A stretch of 64,000 bases of DNA from Deferribacteres bacterium (GTDB lineage Bacteria; Chrysiogenota; Deferribacteres; Deferribacterales; Geovibrionaceae). Positions 46,278 to 55,065 of the stretch are shown piece by piece. The notes beneath the pieces are model-generated. The model had not been told where the DNA came from. It saw only the letters and a program-made list of their open reading frames with translations, and searched no databases. A program made the position numbers and the translations under genes. The stretch is from contig JAEWZN010000018.1 in assembly GCA_023395255.1 (NCBI GenBank), positions 4,865 through 68,864 of the forward strand, in the 5' to 3' direction. The stretch's first letter is position 1, and the number at the start of each line of letters is the position of its first letter.

Positions 46278-47018
46278 CTAGTTTATCCCTCTGTTCAGGC
46301 TGAAAAGTACACCTGCTATAAACATAAGTGCAGTATAAAAAACAAATGCTAATATGACAAGCATTAAGGCTATATAACCGAAAATATCCGGAGCATGCAT
46401 CAGAACGGTCATCAGGGATTCTTCATAATAAAAAAACCACTGGTGCTCCTTAAAAACCACTTCATGAAGGAAGTAGAAAACCTCTTTTACACCGAAAGCA
46501 TAGATCAATAACCCGCTCAGGCAAAGAACACCCAGAGTCACCGGAACGGCAATAATCGGTCTCGCAGGACGGATCTTCTGGTTCGCCATGGCGATAATGC
46601 AGAAAAGGGAAGCCACAATGAAAAAGTATGAGCTTATCTTAAACCAGAAAACAACATCCGAAACATCCATAAGATGCTGAATTTCAGGTGTTGTGAGGAG
46701 CTTGTATGACTGCTCGGTCATCATTGGCCTGAACTCGATATTCTCAAGCCCTTCACCCGCGCTGTTTATTGCCCTGCTTATTTCACCGAAGAGCCTTTCA
46801 TGCTCCTCCTTATCGGTGAGGACAAACAGTTTTTTCTCGCTGTCAGCGTTTTTCGGGGCGTATTTCCGCACCATGCCGTCAATATCAAGCATTTTGTACA
46901 TGGAGGAATAGCCGAAGTCAAATTTTGACATAGCTGTCCAGGAAAAAAAGGCGGAAGTGTAAAAAAGGCATACGCCGAAGAGTATGTTAAGCAGAATACC
47001 TGCCGTTTTTTTGTTCAT
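46278..47018 (-). CDS. DUF1461 family integral membrane protein
   Basis: 246 residues. TM near the N-terminus (10-30), an extracytoplasmic loop of about 90 residues, then three or four more spans. The segment FLHEVVFKEHQWFFYYEESLM fits the conserved 'H..FF....W' region of DUF1461. Function not known. Lies between HD-GYP and MFS with gaps of 2-4 bp. Confidence 0.7.
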   Translation of the reverse strand: MNKKTAGILLNILFGVCLFYTSAFFSWTAMSKFDFGYSSMYKMLDIDGMVRKYAPKNADSEKKLFVLTDKEEHERLFGEISRAINSAGEGLENIEFRPMMTEQSYKLLTTPEIQHLMDVSDVVFWFKISSYFFIVASLFCIIAMANQKIRPARPIIAVPVTLGVLCLSGLLIYAFGVKEVFYFLHEVVFKEHQWFFYYEESLMTVLMHAPDIFGYIALMLVILAFVFYTALMFIAGVLFSLNRGIN

Positions 47019-47022
47019 AATT

Positions 47023-48168
47023 TCAAAGCCCCTCGTCGGGCGTATCCTTGTAGGTATCTCTTACGGTGATAAATTTATCAAGATTATCAAAAAATACTTT
47101 AACCAGAGCAGGGTCAAAATGCTCTCCGCTCTCTTCCCTGAGAAGGTTCAGAATCCGTTCCATTTCCCATGCTTTTTTATACACTCTGTCGCTTCCGAGG
47201 GCATCAAAAACGTCTGCAATGGCGGTTATGCGGCCGAAAATATGTATATTCTCGCCGGAAAGGCCGTAAGGGTAGCCCTTTCCGTTCCATTTTTCATGAT
47301 GGGTGAGAGCCACCGTTGCCGCGGCTTTCAGTATTTTCCTTTCGGAATGCCTGAGTATGTTGTAGCCCATAACTGCGTGGCTGCGCATAACTTCCCATTC
47401 CTCATCAGTAAGCTTGCCGGGTTTTAAAAGTATGGCATCAGGAATGGCAACCTTCCCTATGTCATGCATGGGGGAAGCCATTTTCAGGAGTTCAGCCTCT
47501 TTTTCGTTCATGCCGCTGCCGATAGCCAGAATGTAGGAGTATTCGGCAACCCTTTTCACATGGTAGCCCGTCTCCTTTGAGCGCATCTCTCCGGCTTCCG
47601 CCATGGTAAAGATAATCTCCTTCTGCGTGTGCTCTATCTCCTGCTGCATAAGCACTGTGGAAAGCTCCTTCCCCGTGTAGGTTGCGGCCAGCATCAGCCT
47701 GCGCACATCCTCCTCAGTGAATTTACCTTCCTCAGTCATTTTATTTATAGCCTGAAAAACCCCTATGACGTTTCCTTCCGGGTCGTGGTAGGGGATTGCG
47801 ATCATGTTTCTTGTGCGGTAGCCTGTCTGCATGTCCACGGTTTTGTCAAAACGCGGATCGCTGTAGGCATCGTTTATGATAATCACCTCATCATTCTCCG
47901 CTGCTTTTCCCGCAATGCCGCTTCCCAGAGGAATGCTTATCCTGTCCAGCCCGTGGGCAACTTTTGTCCAGAGGATGTCCCAGCGCCTGTCTATCAGCCA
48001 GACTGTACACCTGTCCGCCACGACAAGATCACGCCCCATATCAGCCAGAATCACAAGCATCTGATCCAGACGGTGTTCGTTTGCAATCAGTCCTATGTAG
48101 CTGAAAATAGATGCTACAAGCTCTTCTGCCGTGGGCTCCGGTTTGGGGATGTACAGCTTTTCAGACAT
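47023..48168 (-). CDS. GAF-HD-GYP domain protein
   Basis: 381 residues, cytoplasmic. GAF sensor at about 30-175 (LVVADRCTVWLIDRRWDILW, GVFQAINKM). HD-GYP phosphodiesterase at about 190-370 with GYHVKRVAEYSYILA, MHDIGKVAIPDAIL, THHEKWNGKGYPYGLSGE and ADVFDALGSDRVYKKAW. The HD and GYP motifs are intact, so it should degrade cyclic di-GMP. The GAF ligand is unknown. The start lies 1 bp after the stop of a 53-residue membrane protein; AAGGAAG serves as ribosome site. Confidence 0.92.
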   Translation of the reverse strand: MSEKLYIPKPEPTAEELVASIFSYIGLIANEHRLDQMLVILADMGRDLVVADRCTVWLIDRRWDILWTKVAHGLDRISIPLGSGIAGKAAENDEVIIINDAYSDPRFDKTVDMQTGYRTRNMIAIPYHDPEGNVIGVFQAINKMTEEGKFTEEDVRRLMLAATYTGKELSTVLMQQEIEHTQKEIIFTMAEAGEMRSKETGYHVKRVAEYSYILAIGSGMNEKEAELLKMASPMHDIGKVAIPDAILLKPGKLTDEEWEVMRSHAVMGYNILRHSERKILKAAATVALTHHEKWNGKGYPYGLSGENIHIFGRITAIADVFDALGSDRVYKKAWEMERILNLLREESGEHFDPALVKVFFDNLDKFITVRDTYKDTPDEGL

Positions 48169-48169
48169 A

Positions 48170-48331
48170 TCATTTCTTCCTTGATTCTAAAAACATATGC
48201 ACAAACACAATTACTACCATAATAGCAGCTGTTGCAAGCAAAATCATTTTTCCGTCGGTCATGGCCGACTGGAAATGCTTCTGGGCTGAGGCCACCCTTT
48301 CAGGCAGCTGGCTGTGATAAATAAGGTTCAT
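48170..48331 (-). CDS. 53-residue single-span membrane protein
   Basis: Reads MNLIYHSQLPERVASAQKHF, then QSAMTDGKMILLATAAIMVV, then IVFVHMFLESRKK. A GGAG site lies 5 bp before the ATG. It starts 2 bp after the flavin reductase stop and ends 1 bp before the HD-GYP start, so the reading is framed by its neighbours. One membrane span at about residues 29-47, N-terminus amphipathic, positive C-terminus. No family recognised. It may anchor or signal to the HD-GYP protein, which is inference. Confidence 0.7.
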   Translation of the reverse strand: MNLIYHSQLPERVASAQKHFQSAMTDGKMILLATAAIMVVIVFVHMFLESRKK

Positions 48332-48333
48332 CG

Positions 48334-48837
48334 CTACTCCCTGAATATTTTCAATACTTCTCCTATATAGATTCGGTGATAATCCTTAGCCGGATAAAAT
48401 TTTTCTGCACCTTCGTCCAGAAAATTACGGCTGTCCATATCCTGAAAATATATCTTTTTGCAGAGAAGCACCAGTCTTGCCTGCTCAAATGCTGTTGAAC
48501 CGCCTATGGGAATGGCAGTGAGCCCGGTTTCCAGCGCCTTGTCATAATCCCTGCCTGACTTTGAGCCGCAGAAATTAAGCGCCGGGCGGAACTCCTCACT
48601 GAAAAAAGAGAGGGTAAATTCATCATTCTTTTCCATAAAGCCGTAAGTGTGTCTGGTGGGGCGCACATAAACAGTTGCGGCGGGCTTGTTCCAGAGAATA
48701 CCGAGGCCGCCCCAGCTTGCGGTCATGGTGTTGTAAGAATCGGGTGTGCCCGCCGTGATCAGCGTCCAGTCTTTGCCGATCAGCCTGAAAGGGTTGTCGC
48801 TGAGTTCTTCAGGCTTAATAATATCAAAATGCTTCAT
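48334..48837 (-). CDS. Flavin reductase family protein
   Basis: 167 residues. FMN-binding split barrel. KDWTLITAGTPDSYNTMTASWGGLG is the flavin-pocket start, split here as landmarks: an N-terminal strand, then NTMTASWGGLGILWNKP, then TVYVRPTRHTYGFMEKNDEF. The group reduces or binds FMN. The partner is not known. The ATG overlaps the cytochrome c stop (ATGA); AAGGAG lies just upstream. Confidence 0.87.
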   Translation of the reverse strand: MKHFDIIKPEELSDNPFRLIGKDWTLITAGTPDSYNTMTASWGGLGILWNKPAATVYVRPTRHTYGFMEKNDEFTLSFFSEEFRPALNFCGSKSGRDYDKALETGLTAIPIGGSTAFEQARLVLLCKKIYFQDMDSRNFLDEGAEKFYPAKDYHRIYIGEVLKIFRE

Positions 48838-49103
48838 TTATTCTCCTTTGATGCGAGAAATTCCGCCACTGCAGAGGCTTCGCTCCCGGTTATTTTAAGC
48901 CCGAAGCCCTTCATTCTGTCAATGGTGGAAGCCCACTTCTTCTGATCGTACTGTTTTTTCAAAGCAAGCTCAAGGCTGTGGCATCCGGCGCATTTAGAAG
49001 TAAAAACCTTTTCACCGTCAGCCGCTTTTGCGTTTACGGTTATCAGTATACAGACAGAAATTACAACGATTAGAAAGATAATAAAAGATTTTAAAGATTT
49101 CAT
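48834..49103 (-). CDS. Small monohaem cytochrome c
   Basis: 89 residues. Signal peptide about 1-27 (ending NAKAAD). One haem site CAGCH at FTSKCAGCHSLELALK; the distal ligand is probably the Met in IDRMKGFGLKI. The start at 49103 has AAGGAGG upstream. First gene of a six-gene run (cytochrome, flavin reductase, 53-residue protein, HD-GYP, DUF1461, MFS). A GHE hairpin A lies about 25 bp before the start, in the sense orientation. Confidence 0.9.
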   Translation of the reverse strand: MKSLKSFIIFLIVVISVCILITVNAKAADGEKVFTSKCAGCHSLELALKKQYDQKKWASTIDRMKGFGLKITGSEASAVAEFLASKENK

Positions 49104-49119
49104 GACTTGCCTCCTTGAT

Positions 49120-49425
49120 CTGATAATAAAAATCCGTACATCCTGTCGGATTTTTATACACGCTCGCGCCGTGGTAAACACGGCTTCGCTGCGCACGGCG
49201 TCGGCACTTCCTGTGCCTCATTCACCTGAGACCTGATAATAAAAATCCGCACATCCTGTCGGATTTTTATACACGCTCGCGCCGTGGTAAACACGGCTTC
49301 GCTGCGCACGGCATCGGCACTTCCTGTGCCTCATTCACCTGAGACTTGATAATAAAAATCCGCACATCCTGTCGGATTTTTATACACGCTCGCGCCGTGA
49401 TAAACACGGCTTCGCTGCGCACGCC
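49120..49425 (-). repeat. Three GHE elements in a 113-bp tandem array
   Basis: Units start at 49120, 49233 and 49346, nearly identical; the third is cut short. Each has hairpin A AAAAATCCG/CGGATTTTT (first at 49128-49155, minus loop ACAGGATGTA), hairpin B GCCGTG/CACGGC. The first two units also have hairpin C GGCAC/GTGCC (first at 49203-49217, minus loop AGGAA). Sense orientation for the cytochrome gene at 49103. No gene is seen here. Confidence 0.85.
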
Positions 49426-49461
49426 AAATTAGCGAGACCGCCGCGCCGCTGAAGCTCCCCG

Positions 49462-49565
49462 CAGTGACACAGTTTACCGTCATTGCGAACGAAGTGAAGC
49501 AATCTCACTTAAACAGCATCGTCGTCCCTTCTCAGCGTCATTCTGAACGCAGTGAAGAATCCCAA
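49462..49565. repeat. CATTGCGAAC-type dispersed repeats, two variants
   Basis: 'gtcattgcgaacgaagtgaagcaatctc' followed by 'gtcattctgaacgcagtgaagaatccc'. Both variants of the family stand side by side. The rest to 49641 holds nothing recognisable. Confidence 0.6.
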
Positions 49566-49641
49566 TGCGCCGTTTCCCTTCACACACATGGTTCAGGAGC
49601 ATCACAGAAGCGGCTGTCGCTCATACCTAATTTTATCACAG

Positions 49642-50334
49642 CTATGACAGGATCAAAGTCAGATAATCATAAATCGGAGTGATAAAAATAGCAGGAAGCA
49701 TGTTTGCCGTGCGGAATCTGGCAATGCCTGCCATCCCTATTCCGATGCTGAGAATGATAACTCCGCCCGTGACGGAAATAGCGCTGACGTACATAGGCTC
49801 GCTGAGGAGAAACCTCAGATTAAACGCCAGAAGGCTCAAAATGCCCTGATAAATAAAAACACTGACGGCGGAAAAGATTACGCCTATTCCCAGTGTCGAG
49901 GCGAGGATAACCGATATTATGCCGTCAAGAAGGCTTTTCACATACAAAAGGCTCGGATCATTCATAAGCCCGTCCTTTATACTGCCCAGTATGGCGAAGG
50001 AACCCACGCAGTAGATAACCGATGCAGTCACAAACCCGTTTACAAAGTTCTCCGACTTGCTCTTGATCGCTTTTCTCAGGGTTTCCCCAAGCTGTTCCAG
50101 CCTGCCCTCTATGTTCAGAAGCTCGCCTATTACCGTTCCGATAACAAGGGAGACTATAACAGGAAAAAAGTCATGATCCTCAAAAGCCATTTTAATGCCG
50201 AGAACTGCCACGGCAAGCCCCACAACCTTTACCACCGAGTCCTTAACCGATTCGCTCAGCCTCTTGCCAAAGAGAAGCCCGGCCACGCTTCCGGCCACTA
50301 TGGCCGCGCTGTTTACCACTGTTCCGATGATCAC
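49642..50334 (-). CDS. DUF554 family membrane protein
   Basis: 230 residues, about seven membrane spans. IIGTVVNSAAIVAGSVAGLL at the start and VGSFAILGSIKDGL in the middle are DUF554 landmarks, with LEQLGETLRKAIKSKSENFV between. The function of the family is unknown. Overlaps the PLD-family gene by 4 bp. Confidence 0.82.
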   Translation of the reverse strand: MIIGTVVNSAAIVAGSVAGLLFGKRLSESVKDSVVKVVGLAVAVLGIKMAFEDHDFFPVIVSLVIGTVIGELLNIEGRLEQLGETLRKAIKSKSENFVNGFVTASVIYCVGSFAILGSIKDGLMNDPSLLYVKSLLDGIISVILASTLGIGVIFSAVSVFIYQGILSLLAFNLRFLLSEPMYVSAISVTGGVIILSIGIGMAGIARFRTANMLPAIFITPIYDYLTLILS

Positions 50335-50903
50335 CTGAAAAACCTCTCCACATATTCAGTGGCTTCCGCCGCCAGAGATTCCGACTCAAGGCGCATGGTC
50401 ACTTCATCATTATAATTAAACGCGCTGTAAGTGTAGTTATGGCTGCCGGAATAGACTATCCGCCCGTCAATAACTGTCATTTTTGTATGAAGGCGCTTTT
50501 TCGGGCTGTCGTAAATAACAACCGCACCGGCCCCAGCCAGTGCTGCGCCTGTTTCCCTGTTTGCCTTAGTGAGAAAGGATTTTTCATCCTCCTCAACATC
50601 AAACACCACCCTGACCTTCACGCCTCTTTTGGCGGCATTTTCAAGGGAAAGGAGCAAAAGCTCCGTATCGGCGGGCTTGTCCCTGTCCGCTTTGAACATA
50701 TAAATTGTCATGTCTATTGAGCGTTCCGCGGAAGTAATATCTTCAATCAGCGGCACGATGAGCCTTTTTCCGTCCAGAAAGGCAACCTCCGCCGTGTGCG
50801 TGTTCAGACGCGCGGAAAGGTTGGAATATACGAAAAAGACTATAAAAACAAATGCGATTAATAGTTTAAAGACCCGCGACCGAGCGGAGCGCTTCCCAGA
50901 CAT
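50331..50903 (-). CDS. Phospholipase D-like protein, single HKD motif
   Basis: About 190 residues. Short basic N-terminus, one membrane span or uncleaved signal (about 12-30), then a PLD-type domain with IEDITSAERSIDMTIYMF and the HKD motif HTKMTVIDGRIVYSGSHNYT. One HKD means it should work as a dimer, like Nuc-type nucleases. It may be a membrane-bound or periplasmic nuclease; lipid activity is possible. Start chosen at 50903 because the longer frame lies inside engB. Confidence 0.78.
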   Translation of the reverse strand: MSGKRSARSRVFKLLIAFVFIVFFVYSNLSARLNTHTAEVAFLDGKRLIVPLIEDITSAERSIDMTIYMFKADRDKPADTELLLLSLENAAKRGVKVRVVFDVEEDEKSFLTKANRETGAALAGAGAVVIYDSPKKRLHTKMTVIDGRIVYSGSHNYTYSAFNYNDEVTMRLESESLAAEATEYVERFFR

Positions 50904-51441
50904 TATCTTTACCGTGTCCCGTAAGAGACGAGTAAAGAAAGAAATGTTCCTTATCAATTCCCACTTCCTCTGCAATAAGGCGAACCTGTTTTGCAATCTG
51001 ATTGTTTGAAAGTTTATCTGTTTTTGTGAGTATCACCAAAGTGTGGGTTTCCGTCTCGGAAAGCCAGCTCAGCATGTCCATATCCTCTTCGGACGGGAGG
51101 CGACGTATGTCCAGAATCAGCACACATGCTTTCAGGTTGTCCCTTTTGGTGAGATAAGTCTCTATACACTTTGCCCACGATGCCCTTTCCGACTTGGAGA
51201 CGGCGGCAAAGCCGTATCCGGGCAGATCCACAAACATTATTTCATTATCAATATTGAAAAAATTAAGCGTTCTGGTCTTGCCTGGTTTGGCGCTGACCTT
51301 AACCAGCTTTTTACGTCCGAGAAGCGAGTTTATCATGGACGATTTGCCCACATTGCTTCGCCCCACAAAGGCTATTTCCGGCAACGCGCTTTCGGGGTAG
51401 TCCTTCTCGAATACTGCCGATTTCACAAATTCCGCCTTCAC
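50866..51441 (-). CDS. engB: Ribosome biogenesis GTPase EngB/YsxC
   Basis: 191 residues. GTPase needed for large-subunit assembly. G1 GRSNVGKSSMIN, G2 PGKTRTLNFF, G3 VDLPGYGFA, G4 LTKTDKLS, G5 near YSSLTGHG. Overlaps the DHH gene by 4 bp and the PLD gene by 38 bp. Confidence 0.94.
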   Translation of the reverse strand: MKAEFVKSAVFEKDYPESALPEIAFVGRSNVGKSSMINSLLGRKKLVKVSAKPGKTRTLNFFNIDNEIMFVDLPGYGFAAVSKSERASWAKCIETYLTKRDNLKACVLILDIRRLPSEEDMDMLSWLSETETHTLVILTKTDKLSNNQIAKQVRLIAEEVGIDKEHFFLYSSLTGHGKDNVWEALRSVAGL

Positions 51442-52283
51442 TCAAAAACCCCCATGTCACGGAGCAGACACTTCATGCCGAAGCCGAACTCCACACTGAA
51501 TCCCGCTGCGTTCTTATGTCCGCCGCCGCCGTTTCTCACTGCGATTTCAGCCACATCAACCTCCGGGATTGAGCGCAGCGAGACTTTCTTCTTCTGAGCA
51601 TTGACTATCACCACGTAATCCACGCCGAGTTCATTTGTGATGTAGTTGCCCACTTCGGAGTTGTATTCCTCGCAGAAAACGGCATATGCGCTGCGCCCCT
51701 GCGTATCCGTAAACTGAAAGCCGGACTTGGCGGAGTTGCGGATATATCTGTCGCGCCTGTCTTCTTCTATTTCGATAATGAGCGATTCGCTCTCGCCGAA
51801 TTCGGCGGAGGGCACGGCGAGAAACCTTGCCTCGAACCTGTCTATACCCAGCTTCATAAAGAGGATGTTCATCTGGAGACTGTCAGTACGTTTCATGTGC
51901 CACATGTCAAAGTCATTCACGCAGTCCACAAAGTCCGCATATGGGGAAACATCATACCCCTGCGCCTCAAGCCATTCGTAGGTGAGCTTTGTGGCTGATT
52001 TCGTGGTGTCATGCACCACACCGTGGTTCCCCTTGAGCCATGAGGATGTGGGGTGATGGTCTATGAAGGTTATTTCCGTTTCGCCCAGCACGCTCTCATA
52101 AGCCCTTTTGGAGGGGGAAACATCCGTGATAATCACGCCGTCATAGCCGCCGCTCTCTTCCTCAAGCGCCTGATCAACATCATTATAGTTGAGGTACAGC
52201 GTGTTCACGTTTTTCAGGTATTTCTTGATCAGTATGCCGCAGCCTACCCCGTCAAGATCGTTGTGTGATATATGAAGATGCAA
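51438..52283 (-). CDS. DHH-family phosphoesterase
   Basis: 281 residues. Manganese-type phosphoesterase fold: HISHNDLDGVGCGIL (first Asp pair), GVIITDVSPSKRAY, FIDHHPTSSWL (DHH) and CVNDFDMWH. The DHHA1 end has RNGGGGHKNAAGFSVEF. It resembles small oligoribonuclease or pAp phosphatase (NrnA) proteins, but the substrate cannot be read. Cytoplasmic. Confidence 0.85.
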   Translation of the reverse strand: MHLHISHNDLDGVGCGILIKKYLKNVNTLYLNYNDVDQALEEESGGYDGVIITDVSPSKRAYESVLGETEITFIDHHPTSSWLKGNHGVVHDTTKSATKLTYEWLEAQGYDVSPYADFVDCVNDFDMWHMKRTDSLQMNILFMKLGIDRFEARFLAVPSAEFGESESLIIEIEEDRRDRYIRNSAKSGFQFTDTQGRSAYAVFCEEYNSEVGNYITNELGVDYVVIVNAQKKKVSLRSIPEVDVAEIAVRNGGGGHKNAAGFSVEFGFGMKCLLRDMGVFE

Positions 52284-52306
52284 AATACACTCCTTGTTTT
52301 AATTAT

Positions 52307-52330
52307 CAAAACCGGCATTGAAGGCCGGAC
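52307..52330 (-). terminator. Terminator after yjbQ
   Basis: Stem CCGGC/GCCGG (52312-52316 with 52324-52328) followed by TTTTG on the minus strand. A short stem; moderate support. Confidence 0.45.
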
Positions 52331-52339
52331 TTTCAGGCA

Positions 52340-52759
52340 TTACTCGCCTATTATTTTCACAAGCACCCGCTTACGCCGTCTGCCGTCAAACTCGCCGTAG
52401 AATATCTGTTCCCAAGTGCCGAAGTCAAGCCTCCCTTCGGTAACGGCGACAACAACCTCCCTGCCCATTATCTGGCGCTTGTGGTGTGCGTCCCCGTTGT
52501 CCTCCCCTGTGAGGTTGTGTCTGTAGCGGGTGAGCGGTTCATGGGGCGCGAGTTCCTCCAGCCATTTTGCGTAATCGGTGAGAAGCCCGTCCTCATCGTC
52601 ATTTATAAAAACAGAGGCTGTTATGTGCATGGCATTAACCAGACACAGCCCCTCCTGTATGCCGCTTTCAGCCAGAGCCCTCTCCACATCACGGGTGATG
52701 TTTATGAACTCCATGCGCTTTGTGGTGTTAAAGAAAAGCTCTCTGCGGAATGATTTCAA
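52340..52759 (-). CDS. yjbQ: YjbQ/UPF0047 family protein
   Basis: 139 residues. Family signatures [19 protein letters not shown] (variant of the H-T-(S/A)-A motif), [20 protein letters not shown] and [19 protein letters not shown]. The family has weak thiamine phosphate synthase activity in some members; the true role is not settled. Ends the run that begins with trpB2. Confidence 0.88.
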   Translation of the reverse strand: MKSFRRELFFNTTKRMEFINITRDVERALAESGIQEGLCLVNAMHITASVFINDDEDGLLTDYAKWLEELAPHEPLTRYRHNLTGEDNGDAHHKRQIMGREVVVAVTEGRLDFGTWEQIFYGEFDGRRRKRVLVKIIGE

Positions 52760-52761
52760 GT

Positions 52762-52974
52762 TTATCTCCTGAAAAAAATATTCAGAATAACAGTGAGGAC
52801 AATGCTCACTATGATGGAGGTAACTATAGGGAAATGAAAGGAAAAGTTCTTCCCTTTAAAGGCTATGTCACCGGGCAGGCGACCGAGGCCGAACTTCCCA
52901 CCCACAGTGAATATCACTCCTGCTATAACAATGACAATGCCCGTAATAATCAGCATTCTGCCAATTCCGCCCAT
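52762..52974 (-). CDS. DUF2905 family small membrane protein
   Basis: 70 residues, two membrane spans (about 5-25 and 48-67) joined by [20 protein letters not shown], the DUF2905 hallmark with GRLPGD. Function unknown. Fits exactly between queH and yjbQ (0-2 bp gaps). Confidence 0.85.
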   Translation of the reverse strand: MGGIGRMLIITGIVIVIAGVIFTVGGKFGLGRLPGDIAFKGKNFSFHFPIVTSIIVSIVLTVILNIFFRR

Positions 52975-53541
52975 CTAAAGTCCCTCTTTCAGTCCGGCGA
53001 ATTTCTTAGCCAGCCGCCCCTTGAAGGCACCCTCTTCACTGTATATGCAGCCGCAGTATTTCTGGCGATACATCTCAAGACGCTTTGATTCGTCTATGCC
53101 GTGCTGCCAGCCTTCCCGCCAGTCTTCATAGTGAAACGGCACGCCATATTTCTTCGCTGCCGCCTCGCACATTTCGATAATAAGTTCATGCTTCTGGTAT
53201 CTGCTGTAAAGCAGTGTGGTGGAGAAGCAGTCAAATCCCTTCTCCGCCGCAGTCTGCGCCGCTTTCTCCATACGTGATGAATAGCAGTATGCGCAGCGCA
53301 TATTCTCACGGTAGGCGGCGTTTCTTGCGAAATCCGTCAGGCCGTAAGTATCATCCGCAATCATTTCAATCCCCTGTGCCCTGTTGAACAGGACAGCCTG
53401 CTCAAAGCGGGCATAAAGCTCCGTGAGCGGGTGTATGTTCGGGTTGAAAAAATATGCGCATATATCGTGCCCGCCCTCTTTCAGTTCCCTTACGGGATAA
53501 ACCGAACAGGGGGCGCAGCACTGATGAAGGAGTATTCTCAT
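52975..53541 (-). CDS. queH: Epoxyqueuosine reductase QueH
   Basis: 188 residues. Last step of queuosine synthesis; the iron-sulfur type that replaces QueG. Cysteine motifs LLHQCCAPCSVYPV, CAYCYSSRMEK and QKYCGCIYSEEG are present. Its start overlaps the trpB2 stop by 4 bp. Confidence 0.9.
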   Translation of the reverse strand: MRILLHQCCAPCSVYPVRELKEGGHDICAYFFNPNIHPLTELYARFEQAVLFNRAQGIEMIADDTYGLTDFARNAAYRENMRCAYCYSSRMEKAAQTAAEKGFDCFSTTLLYSRYQKHELIIEMCEAAAKKYGVPFHYEDWREGWQHGIDESKRLEMYRQKYCGCIYSEEGAFKGRLAKKFAGLKEGL

Positions 53542-54893
53542 TTCACTTCCGGCAGATGTTTCAGAGATTCTGCAATCGCCGCTTCGGGGTATGCGTAGTC
53601 CTCAAGCTTGCCGTCGGTGAACGCCTCATATGACATCATGTCGAAATGTCCGTGTCCGCTGAGGCAGAAAAGCAGGGTTTTGGCCTCTCCGCTCTCTTTG
53701 CATTTCAGGGCTTCCTTGATTGTGGCGGCTATGGCATGGGAGGATTCCGGAGCAGGAACCACACCCTCTTCCTTCGCGAACATAAGCGCGCTGTTGAAAA
53801 CCTCAAGCTGGGGAACGCTCTGCGCTGTGATAAGCCCCTGATTGTAAAGCGCGCTCACCAGAGGAGACTCCCCGTGATAACGCAGACCGCCGGAGTGGAT
53901 CGCGGGCGGCTCAAAGTCATGTCCGAGGGTGTACATCTGCATAATGGGCGTAAGCTTCGCCACATCGCCGTAATCGTAGGTGTAGATGCCTTTGGTCAGC
54001 GTGGGACAGCTTGCGGGCTCCACGGCAACGGCCGTGACGTTTTTGCCGTTCATTTTATCCAGAACAAAGGGGAAGGCTATTCCCGCAAAGTTCGAGCCGC
54101 CGCCGCATGATGCGAATATCATGTCAGGATAAGCGCCGATCTTGGCAAACTGCTTCTGCGCCTCAAGACCAATTACGGTCTGATGAAGGCAGACATGGTT
54201 GAGCACGGAGCCGAGGGCATAGTTAGTGTCCTTGCGTCCTGCCGCTTCCTCCACAGCCTCGCTTATGGCAAGACCCAGACTTCCCGGCATATCGGGATTT
54301 CGTTTCAGAGCTTCACGCCCTGCGTTTGTGAGTTCAGACGGACTGGGGAAAATCTCAGCGCCGAACATTTTCATAAAGGCTTTTCTGTAGGGTTTCTGGA
54401 AGTAGCTGACCTTAACCATGTAAACCCTGCACTCCATGCCGAACTGTGCGCAGGAGAAGCTGAGCGCACTGCCCCACTGTCCTGCTCCTGTTTCGGTGGT
54501 GAGCCTTTTTATTCCCGCCTCTTTGTTGTAGTAGGCCTGAGCCACGGCAGTATTTGTCTTATGACTGCCTGCGGGGGAAAGCCCTTCGTATTTATAATAT
54601 ATTTTTGCTGGTGTACCGAGGGCTTTTTCCAGTCTTCTCGCCCTTATAAGGGGCGACGGCCGCCACAGGGATATTATTTCGCGAACCTCATCGGGGATGT
54701 CGATCCATCTTTTATCTGTCATTTCCTGCTCAAGCAGAGCAGGGGGAAAAATCGCAAGAAGCTCTTCGGGCGCAACAGGCTTGCCCGTTGCGGGGCTTAT
54801 TGGGGGTGCGGGAAGCTTAGGCATATCCGCCATAATGTTGTACCACTGCTTGGGAACTTCGCTTTTATCCAGATACACTCTGTCTTTATCCAT
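53538..54893 (-). CDS. TrpB2-type tryptophan synthase beta homologue
   Basis: 451 residues, longer than TrpB1. PLP lysine in YYKYEGLSPAGSHKTNTAVA, then ETGAGQWGSALSFSCAQFGM, SCGGGSNFAGIAFP and LSGHGHFDMM. These match the TrpB2 family, which can make Trp from indole and serine without TrpA and is common as a second copy. It lies outside the trp operon, at the head of trpB2-queH-DUF2905-yjbQ. No Trp attenuator is seen upstream. It may salvage indole. Confidence 0.9.
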   Translation of the reverse strand: MDKDRVYLDKSEVPKQWYNIMADMPKLPAPPISPATGKPVAPEELLAIFPPALLEQEMTDKRWIDIPDEVREIISLWRPSPLIRARRLEKALGTPAKIYYKYEGLSPAGSHKTNTAVAQAYYNKEAGIKRLTTETGAGQWGSALSFSCAQFGMECRVYMVKVSYFQKPYRKAFMKMFGAEIFPSPSELTNAGREALKRNPDMPGSLGLAISEAVEEAAGRKDTNYALGSVLNHVCLHQTVIGLEAQKQFAKIGAYPDMIFASCGGGSNFAGIAFPFVLDKMNGKNVTAVAVEPASCPTLTKGIYTYDYGDVAKLTPIMQMYTLGHDFEPPAIHSGGLRYHGESPLVSALYNQGLITAQSVPQLEVFNSALMFAKEEGVVPAPESSHAIAATIKEALKCKESGEAKTLLFCLSGHGHFDMMSYEAFTDGKLEDYAYPEAAIAESLKHLPEVK

Positions 54894-55065
54894 GATTGTT
54901 ACGCCCTCCGTAAAAACTGATATACCCGCTCATTTTAGGTGAACTTAAACGAGTTTTCAATATATTATAGGTAAAACGGTAAAGGCGGCATAAAATGGTA
55001 TCGGGAATCCTGCCGCACATAGAAAATCGCTGCTCCGCAAGGTGCTGACCATGAGAAAAAACAAT

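Noticed and set aside
49120..49425. A CRISPR array, because of the regular repeats
   Set aside because: The unit is 113 bp and repeated whole; there are no unique spacers and no cas genes nearby.
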